Assembly (NCBI RefSeq): GCF_000684975.1
Contig: NZ_BAXZ01000030.1
Location: 25,747 to 89,746 of the forward strand
Direction: 5' to 3'
Length of the DNA stretch: 64,000 nt
From: Paraburkholderia acidipaludis NBRC 101816
GTDB taxonomy: Bacteria > Pseudomonadota > Gammaproteobacteria > Burkholderiales > Burkholderiaceae
Both the position numbers and the translations under genes were made by a program. Shown here one piece after another: positions 50,737-59,013 of the stretch; position 1 is the first letter of the stretch, and each line of letters opens with the position of its first letter. The notes under the pieces are model-generated. The model saw only the letters and a list, made by a program, of their open reading frames with translations. It ran no database searches and was not told the origin of the DNA.

Positions 50737-52035
50737 TCAGAAAATACCCAGCACGACGCAGGCGATCGTCATCACGATCGATGCGCCGAACAGCAGCGGA
50801 AACGTGAACTTCTGGTGCTCGGCCAGTTCGATGCCGCACAGGCCGACCACGAGGAACGTCGCGGGCGTGAGCGGACTCACGGGAAAGCCCGTTGTCATCT
50901 GGCCCAGCAGCGCGGCCTGGCCCACGTGCGCGGCAGGCACGCCGAATTGCCCGGCCACCTCGGCGATGACCGGCAGTACGCCGAAGTAAAACGAATCGGG
51001 ATCGAACAGCATGCTGAGCGGCATGGCCAGCAGCCCCAGCACGACGGGAATGTGACTCGCGAGCGACGGCGGCACGAAGCCCACCGCCGCCTGCGCCATC
51101 GCCTTGAGCATGCCGCTGCCCTGCATGACGCCGGTGAACACGCCCGCCGCCAGCAGGATGCCGGCCATCATCAGCGCCGCGCGCGCGTGGGCGTCGATGC
51201 GCTTGCGCTGCATGTCGACGTTCGGGTAGTTCACCATCAGCGCGATGCACAGGCCCACCATGAACACGAGCGCGGGCGGAATCTTCTCGCCCATCACCAC
51301 CATCGTGCCGAGCACGATCACCGTGAGCACGATGTTGAACCAGAAGTTGCGCGGGCGCCGCAGCGCCGCTTCCTCGGGGGTCAGCTCGCGCTTCGGCAAG
51401 GCGATTTCGCCACCCGCCGTGGCCGCGCCAAGACGCTTCTCCTCGCGGCGCCCAAGCCACCAGGCCGCGCCGAACACGAATACGAGGCCGATCGCCTGCA
51501 CCGGAATCAGCGGATTGAACAACGCCGAAACGGGCAGATGCAGCGACGCGGAAGCGCGAATCATCGGCCCCGTCCACGGCAGGAAGTTGATGCCCGCCGC
51601 CATCGAAGCCGCCGCGGCCAGCACGCGCCGATCCATTCGCAGCCGGTCGTAGAGCGGCAGCATGGCCGGAATCGTCACGAGAAAGCACACGGCGCCCGAG
51701 CCGTCCAGGTGGATCAGGAGCGCGAGCAGCGTCGTGCCCATGACGATGCGCGTGGGACGCGTGCCCACGGCCCGCAGGATGCGGTCGATGATCGGGTCGA
51801 GCGTGCCGGCGTCCGTGATGGTGCCGAAGTACAGGATCGCAAACACGAACATGCCGACCACGGGCGCGAGACTCTTCAGCCCGTCGATCACGAACTTGCT
51901 CGTATGGAATCCGAAACCACCGATCAGCGAGGCCGCGACAGGCACGATGATGAGCGCGACGAGCGGCGACATGCGCCGCGAAAGGATGGCGCCCAGCAGG
52001 ACGGCAATCGTAAGAAGCCCCAGCACAGGCAGCAT
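50737..52035 (-). CDS. CitMHS-family metal-citrate/tricarboxylate:H+ symporter
   Basis: A 432-residue inner-membrane carrier with 11-12 segments. ATG 52035 (MLPVLGLLTIAVLLGAILSRRMSPLVALI) follows CGGAGAC. Family elements include the early SRRMSPLVALIIVPV, HLDGSGAVCFLVTIPAMLPLYDRL, NFLPWTGPMIRASA and the C-terminal PDSFYFGVLPVIAEV with PVSPLTPATFLVVGLCGIEL. Characterised members take up citrate complexed with Mg or Ca. It leads the leftward operon with AtuA and DUF4387 and is divergent from a LysR gene across 99 bases that contain a perfect dyad. Confidence 0.93.
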   Translation of the reverse strand: MLPVLGLLTIAVLLGAILSRRMSPLVALIIVPVAASLIGGFGFHTSKFVIDGLKSLAPVVGMFVFAILYFGTITDAGTLDPIIDRILRAVGTRPTRIVMGTTLLALLIHLDGSGAVCFLVTIPAMLPLYDRLRMDRRVLAAAASMAAGINFLPWTGPMIRASASLHLPVSALFNPLIPVQAIGLVFVFGAAWWLGRREEKRLGAATAGGEIALPKRELTPEEAALRRPRNFWFNIVLTVIVLGTMVVMGEKIPPALVFMVGLCIALMVNYPNVDMQRKRIDAHARAALMMAGILLAAGVFTGVMQGSGMLKAMAQAAVGFVPPSLASHIPVVLGLLAMPLSMLFDPDSFYFGVLPVIAEVAGQFGVPAAHVGQAALLGQMTTGFPVSPLTPATFLVVGLCGIELAEHQKFTFPLLFGASIVMTIACVVLGIF

Positions 52036-52084
52036 GGTCGTGTCTCCGGTCTTGTCTTTTGATGAGAGCGAGGGTAAGTTCGAC

Positions 52085-52120
52085 GCTGCAATAACGCAAT
52101 TGAAATGATTTGATTGCAGC
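52085..52120. promoter_or_regulatory. LysR-type dyad, GCTGCAAT-N20-ATTGCAGC
   Basis: Perfect 8-base arms at 52085-52092 and 52113-52120 lie in the divergent promoter of the LysR and CitMHS genes. The right arm ends 14 bases before the LysR ATG, consistent with autorepression. Confidence 0.6.
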
Positions 52121-52134
52121 AATCAGGGAACGTT

Positions 52135-53073
52135 ATGGATCTGAATCTGCGGGAAATTCGCGCATTCGTCACCGTGGCGACGGCCGGCAACTTCACGCGC
52201 GCCGCCGCGCAGCTGCATCTCTCGCAGCCGGCGTTGACCGTGCAGATCCGGCGCCTGGAGGAGATCGTCGGCGCGCGGCTCTTCGACCGCAACAGCCGCA
52301 GCGTGACGCTCACGCAGACGGGCCGCGAACTGCTGCCGCTGCTGCAGCGCTCGCTGGAAGACATGGAGCGCGTGCTGCGCGACGCACGCGCGCTGGGCGA
52401 CGGATCGAGCGGCACGGTCCGGCTCGCATGCCTGCCCACCTTCGCGGCGAGCACGCTGCCCGACCTGATCCGCGCATTCCGGCAGCAGGTGCCGCGCTCG
52501 ACGTTTCTGATCCGCGACGCGGTGGCAAGTCACGTCCTTGCACTCGTGCGCAGCGAGGAAGTGGATATCGGGCTGACCGGCAGCGATGTGTTCGACGCCT
52601 CGTTCGAAGTGCTCTATAGCGGCTCCGACCGGCTGGTGGCGGTCTGCCCGAAAACGCATGCGCTGGCCCGCAAGCGGCGCATCGGCGTGGCGGATCTCGC
52701 GCGCTCGCCGCTCGTGCTGACCGCGCCGGGCACGAGCGTGCGCAGCGTGGTGGATGCGGCGCTCAAGGCGAGCGGCGCGACGCCCGATATCGCCTGCGAG
52801 CCCACCTATATGATGACGGCCGTGGCCATGGTGCGCGGCGGCCTGGGCCTCACGATCCTGCCGCAAAGCGCGCGCGAGGTGCTGGCAGAACCCGAACTGA
52901 TCGCGAGGCCGATCGACGATCCGGCCTTCGTGCGCGCCACGGCGCTCGTGAAAAAGCGCGGGCGTACGCTGCCGGGCGTAACCGATGCGTTCGTCAGGCT
53001 CATGCTGAGCCGGCTGGGCCAGAAGAACGGCCCTACCCCTGCCGGCAGGCGCCAGTCGCCGCGGGCTTCATAG
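52135..53073 (+). CDS. LysR-family regulator
   Basis: A 312-residue regulator. ATG 52135 begins the canonical MDLNLREIRAFVTVATAGNFTRAAAQLHLSQPALTVQIRRLEE helix-turn-helix (CynR/CatM-like). The effector domain runs from about 95 (VRLACLPTFAASTLPDLIRAF) with the usual GLGLTILP turn (MVRGGLGLTILPQSA). It is divergent from the CitMHS/AtuA/DUF4387 operon, the likely target. Its last six bases overlap the end of the convergent reductase gene at 53068, so there is no intergenic terminator there. Confidence 0.94.
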   Translation: MDLNLREIRAFVTVATAGNFTRAAAQLHLSQPALTVQIRRLEEIVGARLFDRNSRSVTLTQTGRELLPLLQRSLEDMERVLRDARALGDGSSGTVRLACLPTFAASTLPDLIRAFRQQVPRSTFLIRDAVASHVLALVRSEEVDIGLTGSDVFDASFEVLYSGSDRLVAVCPKTHALARKRRIGVADLARSPLVLTAPGTSVRSVVDAALKASGATPDIACEPTYMMTAVAMVRGGLGLTILPQSAREVLAEPELIARPIDDPAFVRATALVKKRGRTLPGVTDAFVRLMLSRLGQKNGPTPAGRRQSPRAS

Positions 53074-54030
53074 ATCCAGCACGAGCCGGCTGCCGCTTCT
53101 CGCCCCGGAGACGCAGATCATCATGGACTTTCCGGCCGACCGCTCGGCCTCGCTCAGCACGCTGTCGCGATGCTCGGGCGTGCCTTCGAGCACCGCCGTT
53201 TCGCAGGCCCCGCAAATCCCCTCGCCGCAGCTATAGTCGCACGCCATCCCCGCCGCGAGCAGCGTGTCGAGCAGGCGCGCCCCGGCCGGCACGTCGATCG
53301 TCCGGCCGCTGCGCTGGAGGTGCACGACGTAAGCGCCGGCCGGAGCCGCGAGCGCGGCCGGATCGGCCGCAAAACGTTCGAGGTGCACGTTGAGGATGCC
53401 GGCACACGCGCAGGCCGCCTCGTACGCAGCCAGCATGGGCAGCGGCCCGCAGCAATAGGCGTGGACATCCTGGCTCTGCGCAGCCAGAAAAGCCGCCAGA
53501 TCGAACGCCTGACCGTCGTGCTCGTCGTCGAACCACAGCGCAACATCGCCGCCGAGCGCCGCGAATGCATCGAGAAAGGCCGCCTGCGTGCGGCTGCGCG
53601 CGCAATAGACCACGCGCGCCGCCCTGCCCAGTTCGCGCAGGCGCCGGTACAGGCAAAGAATCGGCGTCACGCCGATGCCGCCCGCAATCAGCACGCTTTC
53701 CGCGGCGCTCTCGTCGAGCGCGAAATGGTTGCGCGGCGCGCCGATCGTCAATACGGCGCCGCAGCGCAGACTCTCGTGCACGAAGCGCGATCCCCCGCGG
53801 CTCTTCGGATCGAGCAGCACACCCAGTACGTAGCGGTCCGTTTCATCGGGCGAATTGACGAGCGAGTAGCTGCGCGTCGCGCCGTTCGGCAGGTGCAGAT
53901 CGATATGGGAACCTGCCGTGAAGGCCGGAAAGCGGTGGCCGGCTTCGGGCACGAGCTCGATGCTCAGCACACCAGCGGCTTCGTAGCGCAGCGTTCGCAC
54001 GCGTGCCTGCAACAAGGGGGAATACGTCAT
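53068..54030 (-). CDS. Phthalate-dioxygenase-reductase/VanB-type oxygenase reductase
   Basis: A 320-residue flavin-iron-sulfur reductase with domain order FMN/FAD, NAD, plant-type ferredoxin. The flavin motif RSYSLVNSP, the NAD motif IAGGIGVTPILCLYRRL and YCCGPLPML are followed by the C-terminal [2Fe-2S] ligands CDYSCGEGICGAC plus a distal Cys (MMICVS). It passes electrons from NADH to a Rieske oxygenase. The partner is the oxygenase at 55425-56741; the two genes are separated by a porin gene. ATG 54030 (MTYSPLLQARV) is used; a TTG three codons upstream is weaker. Confidence 0.93.
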   Translation of the reverse strand: MTYSPLLQARVRTLRYEAAGVLSIELVPEAGHRFPAFTAGSHIDLHLPNGATRSYSLVNSPDETDRYVLGVLLDPKSRGGSRFVHESLRCGAVLTIGAPRNHFALDESAAESVLIAGGIGVTPILCLYRRLRELGRAARVVYCARSRTQAAFLDAFAALGGDVALWFDDEHDGQAFDLAAFLAAQSQDVHAYCCGPLPMLAAYEAACACAGILNVHLERFAADPAALAAPAGAYVVHLQRSGRTIDVPAGARLLDTLLAAGMACDYSCGEGICGACETAVLEGTPEHRDSVLSEAERSAGKSMMICVSGARSGSRLVLDL

Positions 54031-54073
54031 CGTTTTCAATCCATAAAACAGAATTCATACCGCGCACGGGGAG

Positions 54074-55201
54074 TCAGAACTTATGGATGATCGCGATACG
54101 AGCGGCCGCTTGTTCATGATTCGACGAAGGCGTGTACCAGTAGAAGTCCTGTCCCTGCTGGGCGACCGCATCGCCCGAAGCGACCTGGTACGACACCGCC
54201 GCGTAGAAGCTCGTGCGCTTCGAGAGGAAGTAATAGGCTCCCACCGTCGGCTGGTTCCAGTGGACGTGGTCGGTCCGCTCGTACTCGTAGGCGGCAATGC
54301 CCTGCAGGAACGGCGTGACCTGCCAGATCACCCCGCCTTCGTAGATCCAGACCGTCTGCGACTGGCCGTAACCCTTGAACGTCGTGGCCGTAATGTTGCC
54401 TGCCGCCGTCAGGTTGCCGAAGCTATACGACGCCCCGAACTCCGCCGACGACTGCCGGTCGATTGCGAAGTTGCCGCCGGGGTAGGCATCCGCGCCGTTC
54501 GAGGTCGTTGCCTGGCCGAGGAACGACGATACGCCCAATTGCCCATAAGGGTCGAAGAACGCAGGATTCCTCACGCTCGTATAGACGGCGGCGAGCTGCA
54601 GCTTGCCGCCGTCGTAGCGCAGCCCCGTGCTGAACGCGCTGTCCCTGGCCAGGCTGCCCGGTACGTTGCCGAAGGCATACATGAGCCCCAGCTGGACCCC
54701 GTCGTAGACCGGTGTCGTGTATTTGACCGCATTATTCAGTCGGTCGCCGCCCTGCCGGTCCACGTCGCCGATATGGCCGCCGGTCGCCAGCGCATAGCCC
54801 GCCGGGCTGAAGTAGCCAAGCGTCATGAAGTCCCACGCGAAGTCGTACTGGCGACCGAGCGTGACGGTGCCGTATGGTGTCGACAGACCCACCCAGGCCT
54901 GCCGCCCGAACAGCGCGCTGCCGATGCCCGGAACGTAGGAGCCCGTATTGATATCGAGGTCGCTTTCGAGGTCGAAAATCGCGCTATAGCCGTCGCCGAG
55001 CACCTCCGTGCCGCGCAGGCCCCAACGGCTGCCGAAGTTCACGCCCGACATGGCGCCAATGAAACGATTGCCGCCCTCGTTGCTGACGTAGGTTATGCCC
55101 TCATCCAGCAGGCCATACAGCGTAATCGAGCTCTGTGCGTAGCCTGGCGCGCACAGACAGGCCATCGCCGCTGCGGCGATGAATTTCAAGTTGGTCTTCA
55201 T
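54074..55201 (-). CDS. Gram-negative porin, probable substrate channel of the oxygenase operon
   Basis: A 375-residue outer-membrane porin. The signal peptide ends CAPGYAQ, and the mature start SSITLYGLLDEGITYVSN is the family first strand. SRWGLRGTEVLGDGYSAIFDLESDL, FGRQAWVGLSTPYGTVTLGRQYD and a C-terminus in Phe (IIHKF) confirm the type. It lies between the oxygenase and reductase genes of the leftward set with 43 bases to the reductase, which suggests selective passage of the aromatic acid substrate. The 223-base upstream gap contains an 18-base near-perfect dyad at 55274 and an AT-rich region, so it may also have its own promoter. Confidence 0.94.
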   Translation of the reverse strand: MKTNLKFIAAAAMACLCAPGYAQSSITLYGLLDEGITYVSNEGGNRFIGAMSGVNFGSRWGLRGTEVLGDGYSAIFDLESDLDINTGSYVPGIGSALFGRQAWVGLSTPYGTVTLGRQYDFAWDFMTLGYFSPAGYALATGGHIGDVDRQGGDRLNNAVKYTTPVYDGVQLGLMYAFGNVPGSLARDSAFSTGLRYDGGKLQLAAVYTSVRNPAFFDPYGQLGVSSFLGQATTSNGADAYPGGNFAIDRQSSAEFGASYSFGNLTAAGNITATTFKGYGQSQTVWIYEGGVIWQVTPFLQGIAAYEYERTDHVHWNQPTVGAYYFLSKRTSFYAAVSYQVASGDAVAQQGQDFYWYTPSSNHEQAAARIAIIHKF

Positions 55202-55273
55202 GAGAGTGATTGTGTAGAGAGGGACAGTTACGTGCGGACCTTATAGCGATGGCATCCAGAGACTCCGCATATT

Positions 55274-55291
55274 ATTTGTAGCACTACGAAT
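55274..55291. promoter_or_regulatory. Near-perfect 18-bp dyad upstream of porin
   Basis: ATTTGTAG-CA-CTACGAAT has 7 of 8 arm pairs matched. It lies in an AT-rich stretch 73-90 bases before the porin start and probably marks an operator for a regulator encoded elsewhere, as no regulator of this operon is in the window. Confidence 0.5.
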
Positions 55292-55424
55292 TATTAATAG
55301 TAGATAGATCTGTGTTCGCCTCCCCCCTGTTCATGCCGTCGCTACATCAAAAGTGGTCAACGGGCGGCCTTCCGTGAGCCGCGTGGTGCGCCCTCACGAA
55401 AAGCCGGTGCGCTGGACTACGCAG

Positions 55425-56741
55425 CTAGTCGGATTCCGCAATGACCTCGGGAACCGCGCCATGCACCACGAACGACGCGGCACCCTGCGTCTTCTGGCCG
55501 ATCGCCGCCTCGTAGGCTAACGTCACCTCCCGGGGCTGGCCGGCCTGGCCGATAAAGTCGCGCAGATAAGGCCCGAGTAGCGGATGCCTGTGCTGCTCCT
55601 CGCGCGGCAGGCCGTTGATGAGTTCGTCGCGGCAGGCGGAAGGCAGCGCAATGTTCCGGTTGATTGCGCTATCGGTGATCAGCCCCTTCGGCTGCTTGCC
55701 GGCGGCCACCGCGTCGAGTTCGTCGAAGAAGCGCTTGCGCAGCATCACGATGCCGCGGTCGCTCGCGCCGAGCGTCTCCTTCGTGCGGTCCGTAATGCGG
55801 CCTTGCCCCACCCAGGCCGCGAAGTCCTGGTTCGCCACGTGCGTCTTGATCCATTCGCCGTTTTCGTCGTAGAGCGGCCCGTACCATGACGGGATGCGCT
55901 CCTGTACGTAGGGCTCCTGCTCTTTCGGCACCCGGCTGAAAACCCACAGCACGCTGAGCGTATTTTCGTCGTCGATCGGCACGCGCCATTCGAAGTGGTG
56001 GCCGAGATAGAACGCGTTCGGCCACAGGGTCACGCGGCCGATCGTCCACATCGGATTCTGCTCGGTTTCGGCCGCCCGCAAACGCTTGTAGACGAACCCG
56101 TATTCGAATTCCTCATACTGCGTTTTCAGATGCGTGGGCACATACTCCGCCTCGCTATCCTGCAGGCGGGCGGTCCAGTTGTTGTGCGTCCATTCGAAGT
56201 GAATCGGATCGATGGAGTTTTCCTGGCACTGGAACCAGTTGCACGGCAGTTCCGCGAAAACGGCCTGCGCAAAGCCGTCTTTGTAGTTGAAGAGATCCCA
56301 GTCCGGCAGTTCCGGCGCGGGCGCAGGCCCCATGTAGGCCCATAGCATGCCGGCCTTCTCGCGCACTTCATAGGCGGCGACCTTCGTCTTCTTGCGCAGG
56401 CGCGCCTCGGGATCGACGATTTCCTCGAAGGGCTGATGCACGCATTGCCCGCCGGCCTCGAACTGCCAGCCGTGGTAGGCGCAGCGCAGCCCCTCGCGCT
56501 CGACGAAGCCGAATGCCAGGTCCGCGTTCCGATGCGGACAATAACGTTGCACGAGCCCGTAGCGACCGGACAGATCCTTGAACAAGACGAGATCTTCGCC
56601 GAACAAACGTATCGGGCGCACCGCCTTGTCGTCGAATTCCGTTGCTCCCGCAACGGGGTGCCAATAGCGGCGGAGGTATTCACCCATCGGCGTTCCTGGA
56701 CCAACCTGGGTCAATAGCCTGTTTTTTTCCGCGCTCAACAT
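55425..56741 (-). CDS. Rieske non-heme iron oxygenase (phthalate 4,5-dioxygenase-like)
   Basis: A 438-residue terminal oxygenase. ATG 56741 (MLSAEKNRLLTQVGPGTPMGEYLRRYWHPVAG) has a strong AGGAGGAG before it. The Rieske cluster ligands are CPHRNADLAFGF and CAYHGWQF. The mononuclear iron site is ENSIDPIHFEWTHNNW with a later Asp, and the length fits the phthalate 4,5-dioxygenase/carbazole-type homomeric class. It should hydroxylate or demethylate an aromatic or cyclic carboxylate with the reductase at 53068. The final substrate is not deducible. The operon runs oxygenase, porin, reductase. Confidence 0.93.
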   Translation of the reverse strand: MLSAEKNRLLTQVGPGTPMGEYLRRYWHPVAGATEFDDKAVRPIRLFGEDLVLFKDLSGRYGLVQRYCPHRNADLAFGFVEREGLRCAYHGWQFEAGGQCVHQPFEEIVDPEARLRKKTKVAAYEVREKAGMLWAYMGPAPAPELPDWDLFNYKDGFAQAVFAELPCNWFQCQENSIDPIHFEWTHNNWTARLQDSEAEYVPTHLKTQYEEFEYGFVYKRLRAAETEQNPMWTIGRVTLWPNAFYLGHHFEWRVPIDDENTLSVLWVFSRVPKEQEPYVQERIPSWYGPLYDENGEWIKTHVANQDFAAWVGQGRITDRTKETLGASDRGIVMLRKRFFDELDAVAAGKQPKGLITDSAINRNIALPSACRDELINGLPREEQHRHPLLGPYLRDFIGQAGQPREVTLAYEAAIGQKTQGAASFVVHGAVPEVIAESD

Positions 56742-57054
56742 GACTGCTCTCCTCCTGATGCCATACGGGAACGCAGGTTCGCGCCTCGCGCCGACGCTTT
56801 CGTCTGACGCATGCGCGTAGCCTGCCTGAATCGGATACTGCTTCAGATACCGCGCGTGCAGGCCGGTAATGCGATTCTTTGTCGCCAGTATGTTTGGAGC
56901 AACACCCGGAGGTATCAAACAGGTAGCTGTTCGTCCCGGGTTTCAGGAACGGCCGTTGAGGGATGAGCTTGCCGATACGCTTAACCTCATACACCGCCTT
57001 CGCGACGATCAGCGGGCCCGTTGCGCCTGCCGGACGCCGCGCGTTCAAGACAGG
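56742..57054. other. Intergenic region between Mrr-like gene and oxygenase
   Basis: 313 bases without a convincing gene. GATAC occurs twice 12 bases apart near 56834-56850, and the stretch should carry the leftward promoter of the oxygenase. No hairpin terminator for the Mrr-like gene was recognised. Confidence 0.35.
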
Positions 57055-57945
57055 TCAACCCTCGGGCGAAAGAAAATACACCGGTCGCAAGGGCATACGA
57101 CGGCGCGCTTCGTCACTTAGATTCCTGTAGTGAGCAATCCAGAGATCGTAGAGTCGTCTGATATCAATCAACGTCAGCCGACGCCGCTCCTGATTCCTGG
57201 CCGCCTCATATGCGTCGCGTGTGAAACCACCCAAGGCAACGAAAAGGCCGACGTCATCCTCGCCTAGCACTGCGAGGAAGGAACGCACGCCATCGATATT
57301 CACCGACTGCACCTGACGCTTGACCTGGACCTTGATTCGAGGAGGTTTTGTGCCGAGAGGGTCTGGCCATGCCAATATGTCCAGCCCTCCATCCTTGCCT
57401 GGCGGCGCGACCCAGTCGACGTAATAGCCCATCGCTCGTAACAAATCCGCGAACAGGGACTGGAAATCGTAGGGATTCATCTGGTGCAGGTACTGAGAAA
57501 TCTCCTCCCAGGCCTGCTCTTCAGCCTCTTCAAGCGTGATACTGGCTGCCTTGCCGCTACTGTCATCGGACTCTTCTGGTGCGGCAGGCTCAGCATCCGG
57601 CTGGCTGGCCCGCCACTCTCGATAGAGCTTGATCGCCTGCTTGTAGAATGCCTCCGGGTCCGGCATCTCCCCGTAGACTTTCTTCCCTTCTTCGGTAACC
57701 AGCCATGTCCCCCTGTCCTTGACGAGCCAGCCGGCTTTCACGCAATCGACCGTCGCAAATCGCACGATCTTGTCGAAGCGCCGTCCGCCGGACTCGTATT
57801 CGCTTTTCTCAAAATTTGACAAAGTCACCCTGCTTTCAAGCTGCTGCAAGGCGACGCGTGCCGGTAAGCCATCGGGTGATGAAATCAGCAGATCAAATAA
57901 TGCGCGCAGCAGTTGGCCAGTCCTTCGCCGGGTAATTTCCGCCAT
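57055..57945 (-). CDS. mrr: Mrr-type restriction endonuclease
   Basis: A 296-residue protein with an N-terminal winged-helix Mrr_N domain (RTGQLLRALFDLLISSPDGLPARVALQQLES; GTWLVTEEGKKVYG), a flexible acidic linker and a C-terminal PD-(D/E)xK-like Mrr catalytic domain (NPYDFQSLFADLLRAMGYYVDWVAPPGKDGGLDILAW...IKVQVKRQ). The metal and catalytic residues are Asp185/Asp189 and the Gln207-x-Lys209 motif. Mrr enzymes cut methylated foreign DNA. It sits next to the T6SS island rather than in a restriction-modification operon; no methyltransferase is adjacent, consistent with a type IV enzyme. Confidence 0.9.
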   Translation of the reverse strand: MAEITRRRTGQLLRALFDLLISSPDGLPARVALQQLESRVTLSNFEKSEYESGGRRFDKIVRFATVDCVKAGWLVKDRGTWLVTEEGKKVYGEMPDPEAFYKQAIKLYREWRASQPDAEPAAPEESDDSSGKAASITLEEAEEQAWEEISQYLHQMNPYDFQSLFADLLRAMGYYVDWVAPPGKDGGLDILAWPDPLGTKPPRIKVQVKRQVQSVNIDGVRSFLAVLGEDDVGLFVALGGFTRDAYEAARNQERRRLTLIDIRRLYDLWIAHYRNLSDEARRRMPLRPVYFLSPEG

Positions 57946-57974
57946 TCAAATCCTTTTTCCGATAGTTAAAGCAT

Positions 57975-58103
57975 TCAGTCATAAAACCACGCTCGGCGCT
58001 CAAGCAGCGCCCGGCCACCCCCTCGCCCATCGTACTCGCTGGCCAGCGCCTGCATACGGGCGATGTGGCGTTTGCGGGCGAGGGGCGCGGAAGAGTCCGG
58101 CAT
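57975..58103 (-). CDS. Small ORF, 42 aa, unknown
   Basis: ATG 58103 follows GAGGCG by 7 bases and encodes MPDSSAPLARKRHIARMQALA and a short basic tail ending RRAWFYD. It begins just after the stop of the TssM-like gene (58108). The same frame continues upstream as a shadow of that gene. It may be a real small basic protein or the displaced C-terminus of the truncated upstream gene. Confidence 0.4.
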   Translation of the reverse strand: MPDSSAPLARKRHIARMQALASEYDGRGGGRALLERRAWFYD

Positions 58104-58107
58104 CGGT

Positions 58108-59013
58108 TCACGCCTCGCAGTACGAACGTGTCTGCGACGCGACAAGCCGGGGCAAAGGACTGCAGCGACACTGGCACAGATCATCGCTGAGCGCCTGCTG
58201 CCGCCCGGCTGGGCCTGTGGATGACACGCGTGGCCCGACGCAGGCAATACGGCCGTTCGTCTGGCAATGGAAACACCAGACAAGATCGTTCTCGTCGAAG
58301 CGTTCGGAGGGGTTGCCCTTCGCCTCGACGGGGTGCAGGAAGGCGACCGGCGCCGCCCACCCCAGCGAGGTGGCGATACCCGAGAGCGTGCGCGGCAATT
58401 CGGTATCCATATCGTCTGCACACGCGACGTGCACCACGCCATCGACCGGGCGGCGACGCAGCCTGCGGATCTGGCCGAGCCACTTCGCCGCCTCGATGCC
58501 GTCCGGGCTGGCGTGCACGAGAACCGTTTCGCCCACGTGCATGACGCCCGCCTGCTTGAGCCCCGGCGCGACCTGGTCGACACATTCATCCGTGCCGTTC
58601 AGCAACAGCCAGCGCAGGCGGCGTTGCCAGCGCCAGCCGTGCGAAACGCGTAGCTCCTCGTACACGTGCTGCAGTCGCACATCGCGTTTGAGCGGCTTCG
58701 ACGCCTTCGTGCTGCCGCCGCTTTCAGAGCGGAACAGCCTGGCAGCCCCGCCGTATGCGCCCGTCGATACCGCAAACAGATGGGCGATCACGACGACAAC
58801 CAGCACGATCGGGATACCGATCAATAGCCGCGTGCGAGGTGCGCCATCCGCGATGCCAGGACGGTCATTCCCGAACCAGACCAGCAGGAGTGCGGCGATG
58901 GCGAGGACGAGCGCTGCGAGAGGCATGCCCCAGATCGCCGCACGGCTCGGAGCCGGTTTGCTGGCGACGGCTTCGGGCTGCATGTTCTGCAGGTTATTTT
59001 TGGGAGTCGTCAT
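58108..59013 (-). CDS. Short TssM/ImcF-like membrane protein (probably truncated)
   Basis: A 301-residue protein with two membrane segments (about 25-45, IWGMPLAALVLAIAALLLVW, and 63-82, LIGIPIVLVVVVIAHLFA). A cytoplasmic region follows (LQHVYEELRVSHGWRWQRRLRWLLLNGTDECVDQVAPGL) that resembles the N-terminal part of TssM/ImcF-like accessory proteins, which are normally several times longer. The ending (CRCSPLPRLVASQTRSYCEA) looks unrelated and is probably out of frame. The start at 59013 (MTTPKNNLQNM) overlaps the preceding gene by 20 bases. I treat it as a degraded or shortened T6SS-associated protein; the family call is tentative. Confidence 0.5.
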   Translation of the reverse strand: MTTPKNNLQNMQPEAVASKPAPSRAAIWGMPLAALVLAIAALLLVWFGNDRPGIADGAPRTRLLIGIPIVLVVVVIAHLFAVSTGAYGGAARLFRSESGGSTKASKPLKRDVRLQHVYEELRVSHGWRWQRRLRWLLLNGTDECVDQVAPGLKQAGVMHVGETVLVHASPDGIEAAKWLGQIRRLRRRPVDGVVHVACADDMDTELPRTLSGIATSLGWAAPVAFLHPVEAKGNPSERFDENDLVWCFHCQTNGRIACVGPRVSSTGPAGRQQALSDDLCQCRCSPLPRLVASQTRSYCEA

